Below, piece by piece: positions 23,972 to 32,123 of a DNA stretch of 47,983 nucleotides. Source of the DNA: Anaerozeibacter quisquiliarum (GTDB lineage Bacteria > Bacillota > Clostridia > Christensenellales > Aristaeellaceae). Both the position numbers and the translations under genes were made by a program. The DNA is taken from assembly GCA_051162045.1 (NCBI GenBank), contig JBISDI010000029.1. The stretch is one strand, 5' to 3'. The notes beneath the pieces were generated by a model. That model had not been told where the DNA came from. It did not search any database and was given only the letters and a program-made list of their open reading frames with translations. Numbering within the stretch: position 1 is the first letter of the stretch; each line of letters opens with the position of its first letter.

Positions 23972-25669
23972 ATGACGATTCTTCCCATTCCCCTCCTTGG
24001 AGGGGTGCCCACAGGCGGGGGGGTAACCAATTGCCCGCACTGCCGAGGCTTGGGCAATCAGGCCGTCAGCCGGGGGGCATATGCCCCGGCCTTTGATGAT
24101 GCTCCGATCGAGCTACCGCCCCGCCCCTCCAGGGAGGGGATTTGGAAGAGACGCCGCTTAACACTGCAGCGCCTTCTGATGATTGTGTTTGCGCTGGCGC
24201 TCATTTGCGCGCCGGCCTCGGCCGAGGCGCAGGCCGCCCCCACGTCGGAAGCCCATTGGATGGAGACGCAGCCCCCCATTGCCATCCGCGCGCGGGGGCT
24301 CAAGCTGTCGCACAGGACGCTGACGCTGCGCCTGGGTTCGGACGGCGTTGGGCAAGGCGCGCAGTTGCTGGCCACCGTGGGGCCCAAGGGCGCGGACGGC
24401 GCGCTGCGCTGGCGCAGCAGCCGGCCGGATGTGGCCGGCGTGGACGGTCAGGGCGCGGTGACGCCGCTGAAGTTGGGCACGGCGGTGATTACCTGCTCGA
24501 CCGGCGACGGCAGCCGTTTGAAGCGCACCGTGCGGGTGACGGTCAAGAAGCTCGCGCCCAAGTCGATCGAGCTGTCCGACACGGCAATGACTTTGGTGCC
24601 GAACGGGCGCAAGGCGCTCGGCTACACCGTGCTGCCCGACAACGCCTGCGACAAGCGCGTAACCTTCAAGAGCTCGAACCCCTCGGTTGCCCGCGTGTCG
24701 GCGGACGGCACGGTCACGGGCCTCAAGCTGGGCCGCGCCACGATCACCGTCCGTACGCGCGCGGGCAAGGTTACGGCGCGCTCAACTGTAACCGTGGGCT
24801 TTGCCGAGAGCGATGTCTATTATCTGGCGGTCGGGCAGAGCAACTACGTCGGGCAATCGAAGCTGCCCGACTGCGTGCCCGACGCGAAGCGGTTCGAGAA
24901 GACGATTCGCGCCTCCCGCATGGGTCGCTCGGTTTCCGGGGCCAGCAGGCTGCTGACAGACCTGACCGGCAATGCGTTGCGCGCCGAGCTTCAAAACCTG
25001 TCGACGATGGGGCAGACCCCAAAGGACATCACCTATTTCTACTATTCAGGGCATGGCGCGTCCTCGGCGCAGTCGCAGGCCATGCGCGGCGCGCTGGTCG
25101 GTACCGACAGCCGCATGATCTCGCTCGACGAGCTGCGCTCCTACCTGGACGCCGTGCCGGGCACGGTGGTCGTGGTGCTGGACAGCTGCCTGTCCGGCCA
25201 GGCGATCGCGCCCAAGCTCGCCGGCGCGCAGTCGGCCCCGGCGAGCGAGGCGGATCGGATTGCCTTCGGCCAGCGCGTGATCGACGCGTTCAAAGCGCCC
25301 TCCCCCGCGACCGCGGGCGTAATGCCCAAGGCGCTCGATCCGCTGTTCATCAACCAGCGCGGCAAATACAAGATCGCGGTGGCGTCCCGGTCGCTGCAGG
25401 ACAGCTGGGCGTCGGGCGAGGGCTACAGCGTGTTCACCCGCTTCCTGTGCGAGGCGGCGGGCATCGAGGGCGCGGGCATCGAGACGGCCGATATGGGCCG
25501 CATGCCGGGCGACCAAAACCGCAACGGCTACCTGTCGCTCAAGGAGGCCTACAACTACGCCAACCCCCGCGTCCTTCGATGGGCCAGGCAGGAGCCGTGG
25601 GTGGGCGCGCAAAACATGATGATCTGGCCCACGAACGACGCGTTCCCGATCTTCTCGAGGGTGGGGTAG
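23972..25669 (+). CDS. Secreted caspase-like (C14) peptidase with two BIG2 domains
   Basis: 565 residues from the ATG at 23972. KRRR near 59 and a hydrophobic run (LLMIVFALALICAPASA, about 68-84) form a signal peptide or anchor. The 58 residues before it are encoded by a palindrome-bearing repeat, so the ancestral start may be nearer 24178. Two Ig-like BIG2 domains follow (TLRLGSDGVGQGAQLLATVG, and MTLVPNGRKALGYTVLPD to TVTGLKLGRATITVRT). The caspase domain begins YYLAVGQSNYVG. The catalytic dyad is His361 in YFYYSGHGAS and Cys406 in VVLDSCLSGQA. No partner effector genes are adjacent. It converges with the VWA gene on a shared terminator. The activity is expected to be cysteine endopeptidase outside the membrane. 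Confidence 0.85.
   Translation: MTILPIPLLGGVPTGGGVTNCPHCRGLGNQAVSRGAYAPAFDDAPIELPPRPSREGIWKRRRLTLQRLLMIVFALALICAPASAEAQAAPTSEAHWMETQPPIAIRARGLKLSHRTLTLRLGSDGVGQGAQLLATVGPKGADGALRWRSSRPDVAGVDGQGAVTPLKLGTAVITCSTGDGSRLKRTVRVTVKKLAPKSIELSDTAMTLVPNGRKALGYTVLPDNACDKRVTFKSSNPSVARVSADGTVTGLKLGRATITVRTRAGKVTARSTVTVGFAESDVYYLAVGQSNYVGQSKLPDCVPDAKRFEKTIRASRMGRSVSGASRLLTDLTGNALRAELQNLSTMGQTPKDITYFYYSGHGASSAQSQAMRGALVGTDSRMISLDELRSYLDAVPGTVVVVLDSCLSGQAIAPKLAGAQSAPASEADRIAFGQRVIDAFKAPSPATAGVMPKALDPLFINQRGKYKIAVASRSLQDSWASGEGYSVFTRFLCEAAGIEGAGIETADMGRMPGDQNRNGYLSLKEAYNYANPRVLRWARQEPWVGAQNMMIWPTNDAFPIFSRVG
23984..24139. repeat. Repeat element with two 16-bp palindromes at its ends
   Basis: CCCCTCCTTGGAGGGG (23990-24005) and CCCCTCCAGGGAGGGG (24124-24139) are 7-2-7 inverted repeats bracketing about 120 bp. 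The segment begins with CCCATTCCCCTCC, as in the related copies at 25-48 and 30981-31008. It lies between the strong promoter and the signal-peptide coding part of the caspase-like gene and is open in that gene's frame. Confidence 0.55.
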
Positions 25670-25709
25670 GACGCGCATTCCCCCTCCACGGGGGGAAGTT
25701 GGAAAGCGA

Positions 25710-25744
25710 GGGCCGCAGCGCCGTGAAAAGCGCTGCGGCCCTTT
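25710..25744. terminator. Terminator between convergent caspase and VWA genes
   Basis: A perfect 12-bp stem (GGGCCGCAGCGC / GCGCTGCGGCCC) with an 8-nt loop is followed by TTT on the forward strand. It probably serves the forward gene. The reverse-strand VWA gene ends 14 bp to the right and may use it too. Confidence 0.65.
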
Positions 25745-25757
25745 GTGTATTGCGGGA

Positions 25758-27584
25758 TCAGTTCAGGCTTTCCGCCCGCTCAAGCAGCGTGACCAGGTAG
25801 AGGAACTCCTCCTTGTACGCGTCGCCGGTGATGCCTTCGCAGCCGCGCAGCAGCTCGAGCGCCGAGGCGTAGGTGGCGCCGCCCTTCCATTCGCTGTCGC
25901 GCATCAGCATGCCCACTTCGGCCACGGCGGCGGCAAAGCGCAGGTTCTCGCCCATGGGGGCGGCGGCTTCGCGCTTGAGCGGGTAGGTCCACAGCCTGCT
26001 CTCGTCGCCCTGCGGCGGCTTGGCGCGGATGCTGAGCGTCAGCAGTTCGCTTCCGTTGCCCTCGGTCGCCGGCGCGTCCTGATACTTGCTCGAGGCCTCG
26101 CCGATGTCAAACGCGCTTTCCGCCGGCACCAGCTCGTAAAGCGCGGTCACGCGGTGTCCGCTGCCGAGTTCTCCGCCGTCCTTCGCGTCGTCGGCGAAAT
26201 CCTCGGCGGCCATCAGCCGGTTTTCGTAGCCGATCAACCGGTAGCCCTTGACTGCGGCGGGGTTGAAGTCCAGCTGCAGCTTCACGTCCTTGGCCACGGT
26301 GAAGAAGGTCGCGCCGATCTCGGTCACCAGCGCGCGCCGGGCTTCATGCACGGTGTCGATGTAGTGGTAGTTGCCGTCGCCGCGGTCGGCCAGGGCTTCC
26401 AGTTTGTTGTCCTTGTAGTTGCCGTCGCCAAAGCCCAGCACGCTCAGGAAAACGCCGCCGCGCTTCTTTTCTTCGACCAGCCGCGCCAGCGCCCCCTCGT
26501 CGCTGACGCCCACGTTCAGGTCGCCGTCGGTCGCCAGCAAAATGCGGTTGTTGCCGTCCGGGAGCTTGTAGCGCTCGGCCAACTCGTAGGCCGTCTGGAT
26601 GCCCGCCGCGCCCGCGGTCATGCCGCCGGCCGTCAGGCCGTCGATCGCTTCCATGATCCGGGGCTTTTCGCTCGCCCGCGCGCCTTGCAGCACCACTTCG
26701 TCCTGGGATGCGTAGGTCACGATCGATACGGTGTCGGTCGGGGCCAGCTCATCCAGCAGCAGTTGGAACGCGCGCTTGACCAGAGGCAGTTTGTCGGGCG
26801 CGTCCATACTGCCCGACACGTCGATCAGGAACGTAAGGTTCTGCGCGGGGCGCGCCTCTTTCGGAATCTCCGCCGCCCTGAGCCCGATTAAGAGCAGTTG
26901 GGTTTCGGCGTTCCAGGGGCAGCCGGCCAGCTCCATCGTCACGCCGAGCGCTTCGCCCGCCTCAGGCAGCCGGTAGTCGTAACGGAAGTAATTGAGCATT
27001 TCCTCGATGCGCACACCCTCGACCGGTACCTGCTCGCCCGCGAGCAGCTTCCGGCGCAGCTGCGCATAGGAGGCGGTGTCCACATCGGCCGCGAAGGTGG
27101 ACAGCGGAGAGGTGCGCGTCGAGAGGAAGCGGTTCTCCCGGAACGCGTTGTACTCATTGGTGTTGTAGTCGATCGGAAGCAGGGCCCCGGGCATCGCGCC
27201 GTCGTACATCGCCGCCAGTGGCGCGGCGCCGGTCATCGCCTCGGCCAAATCAGAGGTTATCGTCGCGTCATAGGGCCGTGCGTCTTCTGAAAACAGCGCG
27301 CGGCGGGTGAAATCGTCGAGTATGCCGCTCGCGAGCAGGTCATGCTCGCGCTGAAACGCGACGAGCGCCGCCGTCGTCTCGGGGCCGAACACGCCGTTTG
27401 CCTCGCCTTCAAGGTAACCGAGCTGCGCAAGCCGAAGCTGCACGGCGCGCACGTCGTCGCCCGAGTCGCCCTCCCGCAGTTCCCGCCCCTCGGATTGGGC
27501 CGCTGCTACGCCCGTCAGCGCGATCAGCAGAGCCAGCGTCAGGCTCACCGCCGCAATCAATCGCCTCTTACGCACAATCATCAT
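25758..27584 (-). CDS. Exported VWA-domain protein with N-terminal peptidoglycan-binding domain
   Basis: 608 residues. The signal peptide is RKRRLIAAVSLTLALLIALTG, ending near AAAQS. The PG_binding_1 domain (about 35-100) has SGDDVRAVQLRLAQLGYLEG and FGPETTAALVAFQ. A YfbK-type N-terminal region follows (FLSTRTSPLSTFAADVDTAS, IEEMLNYFRYDY). The VWA domain has a full MIDAS: DVSGSM, then Thr in GGMTAG, then Asp in LLATDGDLN. The C-terminal region (LDFNPAAVKGYRLIGYENR) is the family's usual end. The start at 27584 has GGAGGTG upstream; the longer frame to 27788 runs through the T-box region and is not used. A metal-dependent adhesion or scaffold role at the cell wall is inferred. Confidence 0.88.
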   Translation of the reverse strand: MMIVRKRRLIAAVSLTLALLIALTGVAAAQSEGRELREGDSGDDVRAVQLRLAQLGYLEGEANGVFGPETTAALVAFQREHDLLASGILDDFTRRALFSEDARPYDATITSDLAEAMTGAAPLAAMYDGAMPGALLPIDYNTNEYNAFRENRFLSTRTSPLSTFAADVDTASYAQLRRKLLAGEQVPVEGVRIEEMLNYFRYDYRLPEAGEALGVTMELAGCPWNAETQLLLIGLRAAEIPKEARPAQNLTFLIDVSGSMDAPDKLPLVKRAFQLLLDELAPTDTVSIVTYASQDEVVLQGARASEKPRIMEAIDGLTAGGMTAGAAGIQTAYELAERYKLPDGNNRILLATDGDLNVGVSDEGALARLVEEKKRGGVFLSVLGFGDGNYKDNKLEALADRGDGNYHYIDTVHEARRALVTEIGATFFTVAKDVKLQLDFNPAAVKGYRLIGYENRLMAAEDFADDAKDGGELGSGHRVTALYELVPAESAFDIGEASSKYQDAPATEGNGSELLTLSIRAKPPQGDESRLWTYPLKREAAAPMGENLRFAAAVAEVGMLMRDSEWKGGATYASALELLRGCEGITGDAYKEEFLYLVTLLERAESLN

Positions 27585-27611
27585 GATTACACCTCCTTCA
27601 TGAAGATTTGA

Positions 27612-27642
27612 CGGAATATGGCAGGCCCGGTTCCATATTCCG
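27612..27642. promoter_or_regulatory. 10-bp inverted repeat between VWA gene and T-box
   Basis: CGGAATATGG and CCATATTCCG are perfect inverted copies separated by 11 bp. They lie directly upstream of a -10 box (TATACT, 27646-27651) for the T-box transcript and 28 bp before the divergent VWA gene. A dimeric regulator controlling one or both directions is the simplest reading. Confidence 0.5.
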
Positions 27643-27654
27643 TGGTATACTCTC

Positions 27655-27897
27655 TGGAAAATGCGATGAAGGGCGAGAGTACTTCGGCGAGGCGGTACGC
27701 AGAGAGCCCCCGGTCGGTGCAAGGGGGCTGCCGCGCCCGGACGAATACGGCCCGGAGCAGGTGGGATGAATCCATGCAGTAGTCCCATCCGGTTTGCGCC
27801 CGTGATCGCGCGACGAGGCCGCGCTTTTCGCGGTGAACGGAAGTGGTACCGCGGTTCTGCCGCCTTCCTTCCCCCTATGGGGAGGAGGGCGTTTTGC
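27655..27897 (+). promoter_or_regulatory. Tyrosine T-box riboswitch
   Basis: Leader RNA that senses uncharged tRNA. Stem I features are GATGAAGG, GAGAGTAC, the AGAGAGC motif, a GGTCGGTGCAAGG distal part, and the specifier context GAATACGG followed by GGAGC. The specifier codon is UAC (27746-27748), Tyr. The antiterminator carries the T-box AGTGGTACCGCGG (27842-27854). Its UGGU bulge pairs with an ACCA end, consistent with a tRNA-Tyr with discriminator A. A terminator with TTTT follows (27861-27895). It controls the aminotransferase and tyrS downstream: read-through when tRNA-Tyr is uncharged. Confidence 0.92.
27861..27895 (+). terminator. T-box conditional terminator
   Basis: CGCCTTCCTTCCCC pairs with GGGGAGGAGGGCG around a CTAT loop and is followed by TTTT. 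Its 5' strand lies next to the T-box sequence, so antiterminator and terminator are mutually exclusive. Confidence 0.8.
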
Positions 27898-27919
27898 TAT
27901 TGAGAAGGAGGATGTTCCG

Positions 27920-29125
27920 ATGCAGTTCACCGATGCCCTGCTCTCGAATCATATGCGCCCGCTGACCGGCAGCGCGATCCGCGAAATCTTTCACCTGCTG
28001 GGCAAGCCCGGCATGATCTCGTTTGCGGGCGGCAACCCGGCGAACTCCGCGCTCGAGCCGGCGGTCATCGCCGAACTCGCCGGCGAGGCGCTGACGGCCC
28101 ATGGCTCGCGGCTGTTGCAGTACGGCGCGACCGAGGGCTTCCCGCCGCTGCGCGAGAGCATCGCGGAGATGGTCAAAGGGGCGGGCATTTCGACCGATCC
28201 CGCGCGCGTGCTGCCCACGCAGGGCTCGCAGCAGGCGCTCGACCTGCTGGTCAAGGCCACCTGCGATTCCGGCGATACGGTGCTGGTCGAGAGCCCGACC
28301 TTCCTGGGCGCGCTGCAAACCTTCAAGACCTACGGCGTCAAGCTGGTCGCGCTCGAGCGCGACGAGCGCGGCGTGATCCCGGAGGCGGCGGAGGCGGCGA
28401 TCGTCCGCCACCGGCCCAAGCTCATGTACATCATCCCCACGTTTCAAAACCCGACCGGCGACACGCTGCCGCTTGAGCGCAGGCAGGCGCTGGCCGCGCT
28501 GGCCGCGAAGCACGCCGTGCTGCTGGCCGAGGACGACCCCTACCGCGACGTGCGCTTCGCGGGCGAACCGCTCAAGGCGCTCAAGTCGTTCGACGAGGCC
28601 GGCTTTGTGGTGTACCTGGGCTCGTTTTCGAAGGTGATCGCGCCGGGGCTGCGCGTGGGCTACGCGGTGGTCGACCACCCGGCCTTGCTGCGCAAGATGA
28701 CGATCGGCAAGCAGTCGGTCGACGTGCACTCGCCGCTTCTAAATCAGGCGATCGTGGACGCCTACCTGCGCGGCGGACGCATGGGGCCGCATCTTGCAAG
28801 CATCACCGCAAGCTACCGCGCGCAGCTTGAAAAGATGCTCGAGGGCTTTGCGCACTTCCCGGCAGGTACCCGGCACACCACACCCGAGGGCGGGCTGTTC
28901 GTCTGGGCTGAGCTTAAGGACGGCATCGACGCGACGGCGCTGCTCACCGAGGCCGCCGCGCGCGGCGTCGCCTATGTGCCCGGCACCCACTTCTACGTGG
29001 ACGGCGGGCATGACAACACCTTGCGGCTGAACTTCTCGGGCAGTGAACCACCTCAGATCGAGCGGGGCATGGAGCTGCTGGGCACACTGATCAGGGACAA
29101 GGCGGAAGGGGGCATGATGAAATGA
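27920..29125 (+). CDS. PLP-dependent aminotransferase, probably aromatic (tyrosine) specific
   Basis: 401 residues, class I/II fold type I of the LysN/2-aminoadipate transaminase group. Motifs are MISFAGGNPA near the N-terminus, PTFQNPTGDTL (cofactor ring), EDDPYRDVRF, the Schiff-base Lys in SFSKVIAPGLRVGY, and carboxylate-binding Arg in LRLNFSGS. GAAGGAGG lies 8 nt before the ATG. It is the first gene under a tRNA-Tyr T-box. That regulation suggests that it makes tyrosine from 4-hydroxyphenylpyruvate; this is an inference from control, since the family has broad substrate range. Its stop overlaps the tyrS start (ATGA). Confidence 0.88.
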   Translation: MQFTDALLSNHMRPLTGSAIREIFHLLGKPGMISFAGGNPANSALEPAVIAELAGEALTAHGSRLLQYGATEGFPPLRESIAEMVKGAGISTDPARVLPTQGSQQALDLLVKATCDSGDTVLVESPTFLGALQTFKTYGVKLVALERDERGVIPEAAEAAIVRHRPKLMYIIPTFQNPTGDTLPLERRQALAALAAKHAVLLAEDDPYRDVRFAGEPLKALKSFDEAGFVVYLGSFSKVIAPGLRVGYAVVDHPALLRKMTIGKQSVDVHSPLLNQAIVDAYLRGGRMGPHLASITASYRAQLEKMLEGFAHFPAGTRHTTPEGGLFVWAELKDGIDATALLTEAAARGVAYVPGTHFYVDGGHDNTLRLNFSGSEPPQIERGMELLGTLIRDKAEGGMMK

Positions 29126-30351
29126 AGAACGGTCTGGACGTGCTGCGCGAGCGCGGCTTTGTGGCGCAGATCACCTACGAGGACGAACTTGAACAGATGT
29201 TCAAATCGGGCGAGCCGATCACCTTCTACACCGGCTTCGACCCGACCGCAGACAGCCTGCACATCGGGCACTACATCCCGATCATGGCGATGGCGCATTT
29301 GCAGCGCGCCGGACACCGCCCGATCGCGCTGATGGGCGGCGGCACCGCGATGATCGGCGACCCCTCGGGCAAGACCGACCTGCGCAGGATGATGACGGTC
29401 GAGACGATCGACTCGAACGTCGCCGCGATCAAGGAACAGATGCGCGCCTTCCTCGATTTCGACGAATCGAAGCCCAATGCCGCGATCATCGTCGACAATG
29501 CCGACTGGCTGCGTCAGCTCAATTACGTCGACTTCCTGCGCGACGTGGGCGCGCTGTTCTCGGTCAACCGGATGCTGGCCGCCGACTGCTACAAGCAGCG
29601 CTACGAGAAGGGGCTGACCTTCCTCGAGTTCAACTACATGCTGATGCAGAGCTACGACTTCCTCGAGCTCAGCCACCGCTACGGCTGCATGCTGCAAACC
29701 GGCGGCGACGACCAATGGTCGAACATGCTGTCGGGGGCCGACCTGATCCGCCGCAAGGACCGCAAGGCGGCGTTCGCGCTGACCTTCAAGCTGCTGCTGA
29801 CCAGCGACGGGCGCAAGATGGGCAAGACCGAAAAGGGCGCACTGTGGCTCGACCCCAAGCGCACCAGCCCCTACGAGTTCTACCAATACTGGCGCAACAT
29901 CGACGACGCCGACGTCGGCAAGTGCCTGGCCCTCCTGACCTTCCTGCCGATGGAGGAAGTGCGCGCTCTGTCCGCGCTCGAGGGCAGCGCGATCAACGAG
30001 GCCAAGCGCGTGCTGGCCTTCGAGGTGACGCGGCTGATCCACGGCGAGGCCGAGGCTTCGCTGGCGCGCGAGGCGGCCGAGGCGCTGTTCTCAGGCGGCG
30101 CCCTTGCCGGCAGCGTGCCCACCTTCGAGGTGACGCGCGCGCAGCTTGAGGCCGACAACCGGCTGTGTGTGCTGGCGGTGCTATGCGCTCTGTGCAAGTC
30201 CAACGGCGAGGCGCGCCGCACCACGCTGTACCTGAACGACGAGAAGGTGGAAGACGTCGACGCGCGGGTCGAGCCTGAAGCATTACAGGGCGAGGGGCTG
30301 TTGCTGCGCGCCGGCAAAAAGAAATACGCGCGGCTGGTGCTGAAGACGTGA
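29122..30351 (+). CDS. tyrS: Tyrosyl-tRNA synthetase
   Basis: 409 residues, class I synthetase. It has the HIGH signature (DSLHIGHYIPIM), tyrosine-pocket residues FYTGFDPTAD and LQTGGDDQWSNM, the KMSKS loop as KMGKT near residue 232, and a C-terminal S4-like domain (LYLNDEKVEDVDARV). It charges tRNA-Tyr in the cytosol. The ATG overlaps the aminotransferase stop, so both proteins are produced together under the tyrosine T-box. The next gene overlaps its stop by GTGA. Confidence 0.96.
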   Translation: MKNGLDVLRERGFVAQITYEDELEQMFKSGEPITFYTGFDPTADSLHIGHYIPIMAMAHLQRAGHRPIALMGGGTAMIGDPSGKTDLRRMMTVETIDSNVAAIKEQMRAFLDFDESKPNAAIIVDNADWLRQLNYVDFLRDVGALFSVNRMLAADCYKQRYEKGLTFLEFNYMLMQSYDFLELSHRYGCMLQTGGDDQWSNMLSGADLIRRKDRKAAFALTFKLLLTSDGRKMGKTEKGALWLDPKRTSPYEFYQYWRNIDDADVGKCLALLTFLPMEEVRALSALEGSAINEAKRVLAFEVTRLIHGEAEASLAREAAEALFSGGALAGSVPTFEVTRAQLEADNRLCVLAVLCALCKSNGEARRTTLYLNDEKVEDVDARVEPEALQGEGLLLRAGKKKYARLVLKT

Positions 30352-30980
30352 GCCTCAAGCCCTACAAGACGCTGATGGCGCGCGGCGCGGCCGAGTTCAT
30401 CGTGAACAAGTCGCGCTTCATCGGCTACGGCGCGCCGGTTGAGACCGAGGAGGCGGCGCTCGGCTTCCTCAAGGAGATTCGAGCCCGCCACAAGGACGCC
30501 ACCCACAACTGCTACGCCTACATCGTGGGCGCGAACATGGGCATCATGCGCTACAGCGACGACGGCGAGCCGGGCGGCACCGCCGGGCTGCCCATCATCG
30601 AGGTGATGAAGGCGCGCTCGGTGACCGACGCCGCCGTGGTGGTGACGCGCTACTTCGGCGGGGTGCTGCTGGGAGCCGGGGGCCTGGTGCGCGCCTACGC
30701 GCAGGGGGCCGCCGAGGCGCTTCATGCGGCGGGCGTGGGGGAGATGCACCCGACCGCGCGCTACCTGGTCGAGGTGCCTTATCCGCTGCTCGACCGGGCG
30801 CTGTACTTTCTGAAGGACCGGCCGGTGATTGTCGCCGATAAGGCCTTCGCCGAGGCGGTGACGCTGACGCTTAAGGTCAAGACCGCCGATCAGGCGGTGG
30901 TGACCGAGGAATTGACGCAGGCGCTCGACGGGCGCGCGGAGCCGCTGTGGGTTGACGAGACGTATCTGCCCTGGGCGTGA
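30348..30980 (+). CDS. yigZ: YigZ/IMPACT family protein
   Basis: 210 residues. The N-terminal IMPACT domain (about 10-115) has EFIVNKSRFIGYGAPV, DATHNCYAYIVG and the family signature YSDDGEPGGTAGLPI, then VVVTRYFGGVLLGAGGLVRAYAQ. The C-terminal ferredoxin-like DUF1949 domain spans about 135-200. It is a cytosolic protein of uncertain function, linked to translation and ribosome-associated processes in homologues. The GTG start overlaps the tyrS stop, placing it in the T-box operon. Confidence 0.92.
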   Translation: MSLKPYKTLMARGAAEFIVNKSRFIGYGAPVETEEAALGFLKEIRARHKDATHNCYAYIVGANMGIMRYSDDGEPGGTAGLPIIEVMKARSVTDAAVVVTRYFGGVLLGAGGLVRAYAQGAAEALHAAGVGEMHPTARYLVEVPYPLLDRALYFLKDRPVIVADKAFAEAVTLTLKVKTADQAVVTEELTQALDGRAEPLWVDETYLPWA

Positions 30981-31008
30981 CCCATTCCCCCCTGCGGAGG
31001 GGAATGGG
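30981..31008. repeat. Palindromic repeat copy after yigZ
   Basis: CCCATTCCCC and GGGGAATGGG form a perfect 10-bp stem with an 8-nt loop directly after the yigZ stop. No T-run follows, so it is either an mRNA 3' stabiliser or a copy of the dispersed CCCATTCCCC repeat seen at 23984. Confidence 0.55.
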
Positions 31009-31058
31009 AAGGACCGCTTCTATAGATCGTGATAATCAATGTTTGGGAGGGATACACC

Positions 31059-32123
31059 ATGGAAATCGGATTCGTACAGGCCAAGACGCTCAAGCAAAAG
31101 CCGACCGACGAGACCAAGCTCGGCTTTGGCCGCATCTTCACCGACTACATGTTCACCATGCGTTACGTGCGCGGGCAGGGCTGGCATAACGCGAAGGTCG
31201 AGCCCTACGGCCCGGTGCTGATGGAGCCCTCGGCCATGGTGCTGCACTACGGCCAGACGATCTTCGAGGGGCTCAAGTGCTATCGCAGGGCCGACGGCGC
31301 TCTGCAGCTGTTCCGGCCGCGCGACAACTTCCTGCGCATGAACGCGTCGGCCGAGCGGATGTCGATCCCCGAATTCGACGTGGACGCGGCGATGGCCGGG
31401 CTCATGAAGCTGCTCGACGTGGAGCGCGACTGGGTGCCGAGCGCGCCCGGCACCTCGCTCTACATCCGCCCGTTCATCATCGCCACCGACGAGTTCGTGG
31501 GCGTGCGCGCGTCCGACACCTACACCTTCTTCATCATCCTGTCGCCGGTGGGCGCGTACTATGCCGGCGGCCTCGCGCCCGTGGGCATCTACGTGGAGGA
31601 CAAGTACGTGCGCGCGGTGCGCGGCGGGATCGGCTTCGCCAAGACGGGGGGCAACTACGCCGCGTCGCTCAAGGCGGGCGTGATGGCCCACGAGAAGGGC
31701 TACGCGCAGGTGCTGTGGCTTGACGGTGTGGAGCAGAAGTACGTCGAGGAAGTGGGCGCGATGAACATGATGTTCGTGATCGACGGTCAGGTGGTCACGC
31801 CCGAGCTCAACGGCTCGATCCTCGCGGGCATCACGCGCGACTCTATCCTGAAACTGGCGAAATCGATGGGCTATGAGACCGTCGAGCGGCGCGTCTCGAT
31901 CCGGGAGATCTACGACGCGCACGCGGCCGGGCGGCTGCAGGAGGCGTTCGGCACTGGCACCGCCGCCGTGGTGTCGCCGGTGGGCGAGCTCAACTGGGCG
32001 GGCAATAAGATCACTTTGAGCGGCGGCAAGATCGGCCCGCTCACGCAGAAGCTGTACGACACGCTGACCGGCATCCAGTGGGGCCGGGCGGACGACCCGT
32101 TCGGCTGGATCGTCAAGGTATAA
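31059..32123 (+). CDS. ilvE: Branched-chain amino acid aminotransferase
   Basis: 354 residues, fold type IV of the longer (eukaryote-like, ilvE2) subgroup. Motifs are FTDYMFTMRYVRGQGWHNAK, AMVLHYGQTIFEGLKCYR, catalytic Lys in GGNYAASLKAGVMAHEKGY, LWLDGVEQKYVEEVGAMN and EAFGTGTAAVVSPVGEL. It transfers amino groups to the keto acids of Leu, Ile and Val. Start at 31059 has GGGAGG 8 nt upstream. It is separated from yigZ by a 78-bp gap with a palindrome. The stop overlaps the next start (taATGa). Confidence 0.95.
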   Translation: MEIGFVQAKTLKQKPTDETKLGFGRIFTDYMFTMRYVRGQGWHNAKVEPYGPVLMEPSAMVLHYGQTIFEGLKCYRRADGALQLFRPRDNFLRMNASAERMSIPEFDVDAAMAGLMKLLDVERDWVPSAPGTSLYIRPFIIATDEFVGVRASDTYTFFIILSPVGAYYAGGLAPVGIYVEDKYVRAVRGGIGFAKTGGNYAASLKAGVMAHEKGYAQVLWLDGVEQKYVEEVGAMNMMFVIDGQVVTPELNGSILAGITRDSILKLAKSMGYETVERRVSIREIYDAHAAGRLQEAFGTGTAAVVSPVGELNWAGNKITLSGGKIGPLTQKLYDTLTGIQWGRADDPFGWIVKV

